DNA of 11,380 nucleotides, from assembly GCA_041497995.1 (NCBI GenBank), contig JBGQHM010000217.1:1-11380 (forward strand). The letters are read 5' to 3'. The notes under the pieces are model-generated. The model did not search any database and was not told where the DNA came from. It saw only the letters and a program-made list of their open reading frames with translations. The translations under genes were made by a program, and so were the position numbers. Shown in pieces: positions 1 to 7,211 of this stretch (the first letter of the stretch is position 1; each line of letters begins with the position of its first letter). This DNA is from DATKMS01 sp041497995. GTDB lineage: Bacteria; Desulfobacterota; Binatia; HRBIN30.

Positions 1-892
1 CGTCGCGCTCGGCATGCAGATACCGACCCCCGAACCGCGGATCATCCTCCTGGCGCTGCTGATTGCGCTAGTCGCGATTGTCGTACGCGTCGTTGGGGTG
101 TTCGGTGTCCTGCACGTACTGAAAGCCGGGCATCGAGCATCGCTGCTGCCGACGATCAATCTGTCGCAGGTGAGTGAATTTTCGCTGGTGATTCTCTCAC
201 TCGGGGTGGCGCGCGGACACATCGAGAATGAAACGCTGACCGCGCTCGTGTGGGTCTTCTCGCTGCTCGCCGTGGGCTCGACGTACCTGGTGACCTACAG
301 CCACACCCTGCAACGCCAGATGAGCGGTTGGCTCACCGCGCTCGGGATCGCAGACGTTGGGGCCGTTCGAGATGAGGGTACGGAGCACCAGCACTGCCCG
401 ATTGTCATTCTCGGGTTCTTCCGCATCGCCAGCTCATTTGTGTTCGAGGTCGCGCGCCGCCAGCAGCACCTGTTGCCGCTCATCAAAGTCGTCGACTTCA
501 ACCCCGTAGTGAAGCAAAAGCTCGACGCGATGGGAGTCGCCTGCGTGTATGGGGACATCAGCCATCGCGATACGCTGCACCACGCCCACTTGGAAGACGC
601 CGAGGTCGTGCTCTGCACCATCCCCGATGCGATTCTCCGAGGCACCAACAATCAGAATCTGATGAACACCGTGCGCACCGTGTGTCCGAAGGCACAGATC
701 ATACTCACCGCCGACTCTCCCAGCCGTGCGTTCGACCTCTATCAAGCCGGTGCGGACTACGTGCTGCAGCCGTCGACCGTCTCGGGGGCGGCATTGGTCC
801 TGGTCGTCGAACAGGCGCTGCACGAGACGCTCTCCGCTCTGAAGGACGCGGCGGCGGATGAGTTGGCGCAGCGGGATGAGATCCTGCCATGA
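1..892 (+). CDS. CPA2/KefB-type cation:proton antiporter, C-terminal part (5' truncated)
   Basis: The reading frame is open from the window edge (first full codon at 2), so this is the 3' part of a longer gene; the ATG at 14 is internal. The first part is hydrophobic, with membrane segments around nt 40-130 and 235-300, as expected for the last helices of a monovalent cation/H+ exchanger domain. From about nt 390 a soluble TrkA-N (Rossmann, RCK-type) domain follows, recognisable by the alternating strands, a VVDFNP segment where the nucleotide-binding acidic residue is expected, then YGDIS and CTIPD. CPA2 antiporters of this type exchange K+ or Na+ for H+ across the inner membrane, with the TrkA-N domain gating transport through bound nucleotide. 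The first loop of the Rossmann fold reads GFFRIAS (nt 413-433) rather than GxGxxG. The stop overlaps the rsmI start by 4 nt. The family call is firm; the ion and ligand are unknown. Confidence 0.85.
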   Translation, partial: VALGMQIPTPEPRIILLALLIALVAIVVRVVGVFGVLHVLKAGHRASLLPTINLSQVSEFSLVILSLGVARGHIENETLTALVWVFSLLAVGSTYLVTYSHTLQRQMSGWLTALGIADVGAVRDEGTEHQHCPIVILGFFRIASSFVFEVARRQQHLLPLIKVVDFNPVVKQKLDAMGVACVYGDISHRDTLHHAHLEDAEVVLCTIPDAILRGTNNQNLMNTVRTVCPKAQIILTADSPSRAFDLYQAGADYVLQPSTVSGAALVLVVEQALHETLSALKDAAADELAQRDEILP

Positions 893-1740
893 CGCAACGC
901 TCGGGTATCTTGTATGTCGTCGCCACACCGCTGGGCAATTTGGAGGACATCACCTTGCGCGCGCTGCGCGCGCTCAAGGAGGTCAGCTTGATTGCCGCGG
1001 AGGATACGCGGCACAGCCGCAAGCTCTTGGCGCACTACGGCATCAGCACGCCGCTGACCAGCTACTACGATCAAGTCGAGCGCCGCAAAGCACCGGCGCT
1101 CATCGAGCAGCTGAAGCAAGGGAAAAGCGTGGCGCTGATCTCCGACGCCGGTACGCCGGGGATTGCAGACCCGGGGTATCACCTCGTGCGCGCTGCGATC
1201 GCAGAAGGTCTGCGCGTCGAGGCGATTCCCGGCCCCTCGGCGGTCGCCGCGGCGCTCAGTGTCGCCGGGTTGCCCACCGATCGATTTGCGTTCGACGGCT
1301 TCGTGCCGGCCAAAGCGGGGCCGCGACGCGCGTTCTTCACAGCGCTGGCGCACGAGACGCGTACGATGGTGGTGTACGAGGCGGCGCGGCGGTTGGAGGC
1401 CTGTCTGCAAGATCTGCAGACGGTGCTCGGCGATCGGCCGGTAGTCGTGGTGCGCGAGCTCACCAAGATGTTCGAGGAGATCATACGTGGCGCGGCCAGC
1501 GAGGTGGCAGCACAGCTCCGTGGCAGGACCTTGCAGGGCGAGGTGACGTTGTTGATCGCCGGGGGTGACGCGCCGGCGCCGCAGGTGACTGAAGACCTCA
1601 CCGTGGCGATCGAGCGCTTGCGCGGCGAGGGCATGAGCCTCAAGGAGATCGCGCGGGCGCTAGCGCGCGAGCGCGGTCTACCGCGCCGCGAGGTGTACCA
1701 GGCGGGCCTTGCCATCACCGCCGACCGCGATAAGCCGTAG
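889..1740 (+). CDS. rsmI: 16S rRNA (cytidine(1402)-2'-O)-methyltransferase RsmI
   Basis: RsmI uses S-adenosylmethionine to methylate the 2'-OH of C1402 in the decoding centre of 16S rRNA, in the cytoplasm. The 283-residue length fits the family (about 280-290). Family signatures appear in order: VATPLGNLEDIT near residues 11-22, AEDTRHS near 37-43, SDAGTPGIADPG at 85-96 and IPGPSA at 113-118, all typical of the tetrapyrrole methylase fold. The C-terminal EIARALARERGLPRREVY stretch matches the small helical domain at the end of RsmI proteins. The ATG at 889 overlaps the TGA of the antiporter (ATGA), which suggests translational coupling; no strong Shine-Dalgarno sequence precedes it. Pairing with an antiporter gene is not the usual rsmI context. 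Assignment is very secure. Confidence 0.97.
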   Translation: MTQRSGILYVVATPLGNLEDITLRALRALKEVSLIAAEDTRHSRKLLAHYGISTPLTSYYDQVERRKAPALIEQLKQGKSVALISDAGTPGIADPGYHLVRAAIAEGLRVEAIPGPSAVAAALSVAGLPTDRFAFDGFVPAKAGPRRAFFTALAHETRTMVVYEAARRLEACLQDLQTVLGDRPVVVVRELTKMFEEIIRGAASEVAAQLRGRTLQGEVTLLIAGGDAPAPQVTEDLTVAIERLRGEGMSLKEIARALARERGLPRREVYQAGLAITADRDKP

Positions 1741-1805
1741 CGACGTAGAACGCGACCGGACGCCGCTTGCTGCCGTGGCCGTCGTCTGGGTATGGTGCCG
1801 CGTGC

Positions 1806-1813
1806 AGAGGAGG
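1806..1813 (+). promoter_or_regulatory. Shine-Dalgarno AGAGGAGG for the 37-residue membrane protein
   Basis: AGAGGAGG lies 4 nt before the ATG at 1818. It is one of the strongest ribosome binding sites in the window and is the main reason for treating the short frame that follows as a real gene. The spacing is slightly short but workable. Confidence 0.6.
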
Positions 1814-1817
1814 CCGC

Positions 1818-1931
1818 ATGAAGAGGCATCACAAAGTGCTGTTGGCAGTGGGGTTGCTGATTACGGTCGTCGCGTGGTTTGCCTGGACCTACCTGACCGC
1901 GGAGAGCGATGTCGGGTTGTTACCCCGCTAA
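1818..1931 (+). CDS. Small single-pass membrane protein, 37 residues, unknown function
   Basis: This frame is not recognised as a known family. It encodes 37 residues: a basic N-terminus (MKRHHK), one hydrophobic helix (about residues 7-27, VLLAVGLLITVVAWFAWTYL) and a short tail ending in LLPR. The shape is that of a small inner-membrane protein, or an uncleaved signal anchor with its C-terminus in the periplasm. Support comes from the AGAGGAGG ribosome binding site just upstream and from its position on the same strand 77 bp after rsmI. Its stop codon (1929-1931) overlaps the stop of the convergent DUF2845 gene (1928-1930), so the two genes meet tail to tail with no room for a terminator between them. 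Small size means homology could not be judged by eye; it may be a chance frame, but the ribosome binding site plus helix make a real gene more likely. Confidence 0.55.
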   Translation: MKRHHKVLLAVGLLITVVAWFAWTYLTAESDVGLLPR

Positions 1932-2230
1932 GCCGGCGGGAATCCGTCCAGCGTCCTCACCGCAGCCAGAAAGCCGTTGCGGAAGATGAGGATGCTGGGC
2001 AACGTCGTCGGGCCGAAGTTGTAGAGCCACTCCTCCATCGGGATGGCCACCCCCTCGCCAATCTCGTCGCTCCCTTCGGCGGTCTGCGTGGGCTCGCCAC
2101 AGAACGCGAGCACGTCGCGCGCCGAGCTCCCGAGGTCGATGATCTGATCGCCGCAACGGAAGCCGCTTTGCGCCGTCGCGGCGGTCGCCACCAGCATCAG
2201 ACCCGACACGCTCAGGACCAATTTTCTCAT
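1928..2230 (-). CDS. DUF2845 domain-containing exported protein
   Basis: This 100-residue protein begins with a Sec signal peptide (MRKLVLSVSGLMLVATAATA, likely cut after residue 20), leaving a mature periplasmic domain of about 80 residues. The mature part has the DUF2845 pattern: FRCGDQIIDLG, a second cysteine in VLAFCGEP, then EEWLYNFGP and a final LIFRNGFLAAVRT strand. Cys26 and Cys44 are the only cysteines in the mature chain and could form a disulfide, as seen commonly in this family. The function of DUF2845 is not known. The start is supported by AAGGAGG at 2240-2246, 9 nt upstream. It follows the DUF1634 gene by 68 bp on the same strand, so it may be the last gene of the pump/permease run or have its own promoter. 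Confidence 0.8.
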   Translation of the reverse strand: MRKLVLSVSGLMLVATAATAQSGFRCGDQIIDLGSSARDVLAFCGEPTQTAEGSDEIGEGVAIPMEEWLYNFGPTTLPSILIFRNGFLAAVRTLDGFPPA

Positions 2231-2298
2231 TGCGCACGTCCTCCTTACGCCTCAATACCCCTGAGAGGGATAGGCTGCCAAGCGGGACCTGCTTCCGG

Positions 2299-2697
2299 TC
2301 ACGGCAGGTACGCACCGACGATGCTGTAGAGGAGCACGCCTAGAACGACCAACGTCACGGTGACATAGAGACCGTCGCGCTGCAGGGCGAAGGCCGCAAT
2401 CGAGAACGCGACGCGCGCCACCGGTGTCGCGAGGAGCAACAGGAGACCAAGCTGAATCAATCCGCGACCGCTGAGCTCCAGCGTCTCGTGAAGGATGCCA
2501 TCGATGCCGCGCAGGTCGGCTGGCTCACCGTGAAAGATTCCATAGCGCGGTTGCTCGCCGCCGTGCCGCGCCAGGTAGAACACCGCACCGGCCACGACCA
2601 CGATGCTGGCGATGATGAGACCGAAGCGGAGCAGGTTGCCGATGGTCTGCTCAACCTGCTGGTCGCTCCATCCCGGGTGGTCGTGTGGTTGGCTCAC
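2299..2697 (-). CDS. DUF1634 domain-containing membrane protein
   Basis: This 132-residue protein has three predicted membrane helices (about residues 22-43, 80-102 and 110-131). A polar segment between helices 1 and 2 contains the FHGEPADLR motif that marks the DUF1634 family. Members are commonly encoded right beside TauE/SafE permeases and are presumed to be a partner or accessory subunit; the biochemical role is unknown. Here the start overlaps the end of the TauE/SafE gene by 4 nt (2694-2697), which indicates translational coupling and probable joint assembly in the inner membrane. Several histidines (residues 5, 7, 45, 56 and 70) lie outside the helices, but there is no clear metal motif. 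Family assignment is from pattern recognition and is strengthened by the neighbour. Confidence 0.82.
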   Translation of the reverse strand: MSQPHDHPGWSDQQVEQTIGNLLRFGLIIASIVVVAGAVFYLARHGGEQPRYGIFHGEPADLRGIDGILHETLELSGRGLIQLGLLLLLATPVARVAFSIAAFALQRDGLYVTVTLVVLGVLLYSIVGAYLP

Positions 2698-3530
2698 AAA
2701 TTTCCTCGCAGGCCGTTGTAGATCATCTCGATGCCGAGGATCACGATCACCACGGCAAACACGCGCCGCAGAGCGTCGCTATCGACCTGCGTCAGGACAC
2801 GTGCGCCGAGCAGTGCACCAATCAGGACGCCGAGCATCACCGGCATGGCGAGTCCCGGATCGATGTAGCCGCGATTCAAGTAGACGCCGGCGCTGGCGGC
2901 GGCCGTCACCCCGATCATGAAGTTGCTGGTCGTGGTAGAGACCTTGAACGGCAGCTGCATGGCCCAATCGAGTGCGAGCACCTTCACTGCACCGGAACCG
3001 ATCCCCAACAAACCCGACAGCGTCCCGGCAATGAACATGAGACCAAACGCGCTGGGGACCCCGTGTACGTGGTACGGCTGCGGACCCGCCGGGGTTGGGT
3101 AGCTGCTGTCCATCGCGAGACTCGTGGCAATCGGGTCGGGCGGTTCGGTGCCGACGGGGTCGCTGTGCTTGCGCAGCGACAGATACGCCGACGCCAGCAG
3201 CACCACACCAAAGACGATCGCGATACTGGAGCCGGAGATGTACGCCGTCAGGATGGCGCCCACCACCGCCCCCACCGTCGTGGCAACTTCGAGAAACATC
3301 CCGACGCGGAGATTGCTGTAGCCCTCTTTCACATACGACGACGCGGCACCGGACGACGTCGCAATCACCGAAATCAGCGCCGCACCCGCCGCATAGCGAA
3401 TGTCGACACCCAAGAGGAGCGTCAGCAAGGGAATGACGACGATACCGCCGCCCAGGCCGGTGAGCGCCCCGAGGAAGCCCGCAGCCACCGATCCCGCCCA
3501 CACGACCGCCGAAAACTCCAACACGTTCAT
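2694..3530 (-). CDS. TauE/SafE family sulfite/anion exporter
   Basis: TauE/SafE (DUF81) proteins are inner-membrane permeases that move sulfite, sulfoacetate or related sulfur or organic anions, usually outward. This 278-residue protein shows the two-fold repeat of the family. The first half begins with a hydrophobic helix ending in TGLGGGIVVIP (Gly27-29, Pro34), and the second half has the equivalent LLGIGSGAVKV at about 171-183. A hydrophilic linker near 118-152 joins the halves. About eight membrane segments are visible. The start ATG has a GGAG element about 10 nt upstream. It lies 52 bp after the FUSC stop and overlaps the DUF1634 gene by 4 nt. The substrate cannot be read from sequence. 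Confidence 0.9.
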   Translation of the reverse strand: MNVLEFSAVVWAGSVAAGFLGALTGLGGGIVVIPLLTLLLGVDIRYAAGAALISVIATSSGAASSYVKEGYSNLRVGMFLEVATTVGAVVGAILTAYISGSSIAIVFGVVLLASAYLSLRKHSDPVGTEPPDPIATSLAMDSSYPTPAGPQPYHVHGVPSAFGLMFIAGTLSGLLGIGSGAVKVLALDWAMQLPFKVSTTTSNFMIGVTAAASAGVYLNRGYIDPGLAMPVMLGVLIGALLGARVLTQVDSDALRRVFAVVIVILGIEMIYNGLRGNL

Positions 3531-3582
3531 CGTCGCCCGCTCCGCCTCGCCGGCCTCTCATCGCACCAACCGGACACCCCGA

Positions 3583-5811
3583 TCAAGGGCCGCTGTGTTT
3601 TGGCGCGAGCGCGCTGTCGACTTGGCGCACCGCCGCGCTGAATTCTTTGCACCGCTCGACAAGCGCCAGGAGCACGACGCTTTGGGCGGGTGGGAACGCG
3701 TGCGTGCCGCGCGTCGTGCGCAGAGCGAGGAGACGTTGGTCGAGCGCGTTGCCCGCGACCGTCAGCGCTTGCAGGTCCGCGCTGCCCTCGCCGTCCTGCA
3801 CGCAGTTCGCGAGCTGATCGAGCGCACTGCGCAAGCCGGCATCGAGCTGGCGCAGCTCCGGGGCGATCTGGGTGCGGAGCGACCGATCGAGCTCGCTGTC
3901 GAGCGCCTGCCGCACCGCGCCCAGACGGAGCGAGACAACCTCAGCTGCCTCGATGAGCCTGATGCCTCCACCAGCCCGCAGGCCACTGTCATCCGCTTCC
4001 ACAGTCGCTTCGCTCAGCAGCGGGAGGCTGCCGGTGAGTGCGGTCTTGATCGCCGCGCGTCGCTCCTCCACCACGTCGCGGGTGTCCGTGTCATCGACGG
4101 CGCGCTGCACCAGCGCGTTAAACACCCGCCCGCAGTCGCGCAACGCTCCGGCCAGCGTGGTCCGGAGCTCGCGACTGGCATGCACCGGCCACACGAAGCG
4201 CACCACGAGCACGCCGACCAGCGACCCCAGAAAGACGGCGACGGCGCGCGTGAAGGCCGGGTTCATTGATACGTCCTGCTTCGCATCCGGTACCAGTGTC
4301 AGGCAGAAGGCAATTGCCGCCTGCAGACCCAGGTATGAGATTCGTTCGCTGCCGGCGATCACGTAGGCACACAGGAACATCACGACAAAGATCAGAACGC
4401 TGAACGCGTATAGCGTCTCGATGTGCGGGATGACGAAGATGATCGACGGGATCGCCAGGCCGAAGCCGCCCACCAACGCGCCCGCGAGCCGCAGCATCGC
4501 CTTGCGGTTGGAGCTGCCGAGGCTTCCCTGCGTGACGACAAGAGCGGTCAGCACGGCGGACGCACCGAACGGCCACTGCAAGACGAGCCATCCTAGCAGC
4601 GCGATGAGCACCGACAGCGCTACCTTGATACCGTAGCGCAACCGCCGTCCGTCAATGCTCGGGGGCCATTGCCAACTGCGCGAAGGCGCCGACGCAACGG
4701 CTGATCGCGGTGCGGAGGTGTCCGCCTCGTCGTTGATCAACGTCACCACTGCGCTCAGAGCCTTGAGCGTCTGCGCCACATCGCGCAGCGCCAACACGAT
4801 CGAGTCGAAACGTGCCACGTCGGCGACTGGGTAGTCGCGGAAACCATCCGTGCGGCGCAACGCATCGTAGCGTGCCTCCAGCGTGGCGTACGCGGTGTCG
4901 AGCGCCGGCCCCGGGTTCGCGCAGGGCGCACGCTGGAGGATCGCGTGCTCGAGCGCGGCGAAGGCAGCAGCTATCTGCGAGACCAGCACTGGCAACTCGC
5001 TGCGAAACGCGCGTTGTGCCTGTGTCGCGCTCGGTTCCTCGCACGTGGCCTTCAAGGCAGAGACGCCGGCGAAGGCGCGTTCGATCAGCAGGATCAGCCG
5101 CATGCACTGCTCGCGGTGCAGTTGGTAGATGCGACTCTCCGTTCCGGCTTGCTCCAGCAACGCCAGATGGCTGGTGAAGGAACGCGACAGGTCACGTTCC
5201 AGACGCTCTACGCCGGCGTCGAGCACCTGGCCATTGAGCAATCCATCCGTCACGGTTCTAAACAAGCTCGCGCACGCCCGCACGGTTGCGGCGAGCCGGC
5301 GCGGCAGCTCATCTGTCGCGCGGATGGGCCAGATAACCATCGTGACGAAGAGCGCGACGATGATGCCGATCGCCACCTCTGCCGACCGCTGCACGGCGAT
5401 CGAGACGCCGAGCGTCGGGTCGAGGAACCCGGACATCGCGACGATAATGGTGGTGATGCCGAATATCGCGAAGGCGTATGGCGCGACATGGCCGGCACCG
5501 CAGTACGAGCTCACGACAATCACGAAGGAGAGCAACAGAACGAAGGGGACCGGCTGCTGCACGAGTTGCAGCAGCACCACGCCGACCGCGGCGCCCAACA
5601 CCGTGCCGACGATCCGCAACACACCTTTGCTGATGGAGGCACCGACGTTGGGCTGGGTCAGCACGATGATCGTGACCAACGCCCAGTAGCCGTGGGGCAG
5701 CCGATAGATGAGCACCAGGACGAGTGCGATGACGCAGGCGAGCGCGCTCTGCGCCGCGCGCCGCACCCGTAAGGGGTCGAGAGACGAGGGAAGCGCGATC
5801 CCGGCGGTCAT
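3583..5811 (-). CDS. FUSC family inner-membrane transporter, MdtO/AaeB-like
   Basis: This 742-residue protein has the full-length FUSC (fusaric acid resistance) architecture. A membrane block of about six helices spans residues 20-165 and opens with the family-typical YWALVTIIVLTQPNVG. A soluble helical domain follows (170-385). A second membrane block spans about 395-545 and repeats the pattern with ALVVTQGSLGSS. A C-terminal helical domain runs to 742. FUSC proteins such as AaeB and MdtO form inner-membrane efflux units with a HlyD-type adaptor and export aromatic acids or other toxic compounds, though the energetics are not well settled. It sits on the same strand as the adaptor and outer-membrane genes, completing a tripartite set, but a YtcA-like gene on the other strand separates it from the adaptor by 348 bp. 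No good ribosome binding site precedes the ATG at 5811. Substrate unknown. Confidence 0.9.
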   Translation of the reverse strand: MTAGIALPSSLDPLRVRRAAQSALACVIALVLVLIYRLPHGYWALVTIIVLTQPNVGASISKGVLRIVGTVLGAAVGVVLLQLVQQPVPFVLLLSFVIVVSSYCGAGHVAPYAFAIFGITTIIVAMSGFLDPTLGVSIAVQRSAEVAIGIIVALFVTMVIWPIRATDELPRRLAATVRACASLFRTVTDGLLNGQVLDAGVERLERDLSRSFTSHLALLEQAGTESRIYQLHREQCMRLILLIERAFAGVSALKATCEEPSATQAQRAFRSELPVLVSQIAAAFAALEHAILQRAPCANPGPALDTAYATLEARYDALRRTDGFRDYPVADVARFDSIVLALRDVAQTLKALSAVVTLINDEADTSAPRSAVASAPSRSWQWPPSIDGRRLRYGIKVALSVLIALLGWLVLQWPFGASAVLTALVVTQGSLGSSNRKAMLRLAGALVGGFGLAIPSIIFVIPHIETLYAFSVLIFVVMFLCAYVIAGSERISYLGLQAAIAFCLTLVPDAKQDVSMNPAFTRAVAVFLGSLVGVLVVRFVWPVHASRELRTTLAGALRDCGRVFNALVQRAVDDTDTRDVVEERRAAIKTALTGSLPLLSEATVEADDSGLRAGGGIRLIEAAEVVSLRLGAVRQALDSELDRSLRTQIAPELRQLDAGLRSALDQLANCVQDGEGSADLQALTVAGNALDQRLLALRTTRGTHAFPPAQSVVLLALVERCKEFSAAVRQVDSALAPKHSGP

Positions 5812-5852
5812 GGTTGTCTGTACGCCTGACTGCTGTTATCTGCCGGCGCGGC

Positions 5853-6155
5853 ATGTCCAACGGCCCTGGCAATTGGAAGAGGGAGAAGAGCACGGGAAGG
5901 GGTTCCGTTCACCTGAGTGCTCTGGCCACCATGCTGCTTGCACTCGCCGGATGCGATTACGACGTGGCCATCTACAGCATTTACGTCCCGCCGTGGTTGA
6001 TGTGCTCCGTGGTCGGGAGCGCTGGCGCTGCGGGACTGCTCTACGTGGCAGGTCGCACCAGGGCAGCGACGTACCTCGGCAACCGGTCGGTACTCTTCCT
6101 TGGCCTGACGGTGACCTTCGCCGTGCTCCTCTGGGCCATCCTCTTCAAAGGATGA
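5853..6155 (+). CDS. YtcA-like small lipoprotein of an efflux system
   Basis: From the ATG at 5853 this encodes 100 residues with a lipoprotein signal: basic N-region, hydrophobic stretch LSALATMLLA, then an ideal lipobox LAGC with Cys34 as the lipidated residue. After the cysteine comes IYVPPWLMCSVVG, comparable to the YYPGWFFCAI segment I recall for E. coli YtcA, and two hydrophobic helices (about 48-67 and 79-98). YtcA-type proteins are encoded with MdtN/MdtO/MdtP-like pump genes; their role is unknown. The frame extends upstream to a TTG at 5814, but the residues added look non-coding. No strong ribosome binding site is seen; TTGTCT (5814-5819) and TTATCT (5836-5841) make a poor promoter. 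The gene is inverted relative to its partners, starting 41 bp from the FUSC start and ending 4 bp from the adaptor stop. Confidence 0.75.
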   Translation: MSNGPGNWKREKSTGRGSVHLSALATMLLALAGCDYDVAIYSIYVPPWLMCSVVGSAGAAGLLYVAGRTRAATYLGNRSVLFLGLTVTFAVLLWAILFKG

Positions 6156-6159
6156 CACC

Positions 6160-7197
6160 TCAGCGCGTATCGGCATCGGCATCAGTGTGGATGGTCACGG
6201 AGCCGCTGGCGCCGACGCGCAGCGGGTGCTCCGGGTCCGGTTCGACGAAGTCGATACGCACCGGGAAGCGTTGCGCCAGCCGCACCCAGTAGACGACCGG
6301 GTCGACTTGGGGCAGCAGGCGCTGCGTGGCGCCGTCGCTCTGGTGAATCCCCCAGCCGATGCCCTGCACGACGCCACGGAAACGGTGACCCGGGTAGGCG
6401 TTCAGCGTGATCTCCGCTCGCTGACCCGGCCGCACGCGAGCCAGCGCGGTCTCCTTGTAGTTCGCACTGAACCACCATGAGTCGGTGTCGATGACGGCGA
6501 ACAGCTGCTGCCCTGCCGCAACGTAGGTGCCGACCGGCAGATTGAGGTTGGTGATCACGCCGTTGCGCGGTGCGGCGACGCGGGTGTACCCGAGGTTGAG
6601 CTCCGCCGTCGCCAGCGCAGCTTCCGCAGACCGCAGCCGCGCGTTGGTAGCACCGGCATCGCCGAGCGTGCGTTCGGCAACGACCAAGTTGTGCTGCGCC
6701 TGGCTCAGCTGAGCCTCGGTGGCCCGTAGCTGTGTCGCCGCCTCTTCGAAGCGATCCTTGGACAAGTAATTGTTTCCGGCCAGCGGCCGGATGCGCTCGA
6801 CGTACTGTCGCGCATAGAGCAGCAACGCATCGCGGTTGGCTACCTCCGCCTGCGCCGCGCGCACCGCGGCTTGGGCCGCGTCGATGTCCTGTCGCGTCTG
6901 ATCGCGCCGCGCCCGTGCTTCGTCGACCGCCAGCGCGAACGGGCGCGGATCGATCTCGAACAGCAGATCGCCGTTCTTCACGCTCTGGTTGTCCACGATC
7001 TGCGTGTGCAAGATCGGACCGCTCACCTGCGCGGCGATACCGACGATGTTCGCCTGAACGTACGCATCATCCGTGGTTGGATTGTGCCGCTCATAGTCCC
7101 AGTAGATGTACGCGAGTGCCGCAGCGACCAGAACGACGACTGCGGTGATGCCGAACCGTATCGCCCGTACCGCGGGTTGGAGCCGTGGTGCACTCAT
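6160..7197 (-). CDS. HlyD family periplasmic adaptor, MdtN-like
   Basis: This is the membrane-fusion (adaptor) subunit bridging the FUSC protein to the outer-membrane channel. Its 345 residues show, in order: an N-terminal membrane anchor (12-33); a TTDDAYVQ segment opening the barrel-sandwich domain (41-48); the first lipoyl half ending FEIDPRPF (80-87); a long alpha-helical hairpin rich in Ala/Gln/Glu (about 90-200); the second lipoyl half with APRNGVI (209-215); and a beta-barrel region with WWFSANYKET (241-250). The YWVRLAQRFPVRI stretch near 303-315 and the following PDPEHPLRVGAS closely follow E. coli MdtN as I remember it. The 14-bp gap from the upstream outer-membrane gene points to one operon. 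The tail DADADTR is a short acidic repeat of no known role. Confidence 0.92.
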   Translation of the reverse strand: MSAPRLQPAVRAIRFGITAVVVLVAAALAYIYWDYERHNPTTDDAYVQANIVGIAAQVSGPILHTQIVDNQSVKNGDLLFEIDPRPFALAVDEARARRDQTRQDIDAAQAAVRAAQAEVANRDALLLYARQYVERIRPLAGNNYLSKDRFEEAATQLRATEAQLSQAQHNLVVAERTLGDAGATNARLRSAEAALATAELNLGYTRVAAPRNGVITNLNLPVGTYVAAGQQLFAVIDTDSWWFSANYKETALARVRPGQRAEITLNAYPGHRFRGVVQGIGWGIHQSDGATQRLLPQVDPVVYWVRLAQRFPVRIDFVEPDPEHPLRVGASGSVTIHTDADADTR

Positions 7198-7211
7198 GTG
7201 AGGCTCGCAGT

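Noticed and set aside
2685..3641. Open frame of 318 codons on the + strand
   Set aside because: Opposite the TauE/SafE gene; composition dominated by Arg, His, Asp and Gln with no hydrophobic core pattern.
4945..5772. Open frame of 275 codons on the + strand
   Set aside because: Antisense to the FUSC coding region; low-complexity charged composition and no recognisable motif.
5808..6182. Minus-strand open frame of 124 codons between the adaptor and FUSC genes
   Set aside because: It would keep the strand of its neighbours, but it has no protein-like pattern, whereas the plus-strand frame has a lipobox, membrane helices and YtcA similarity.
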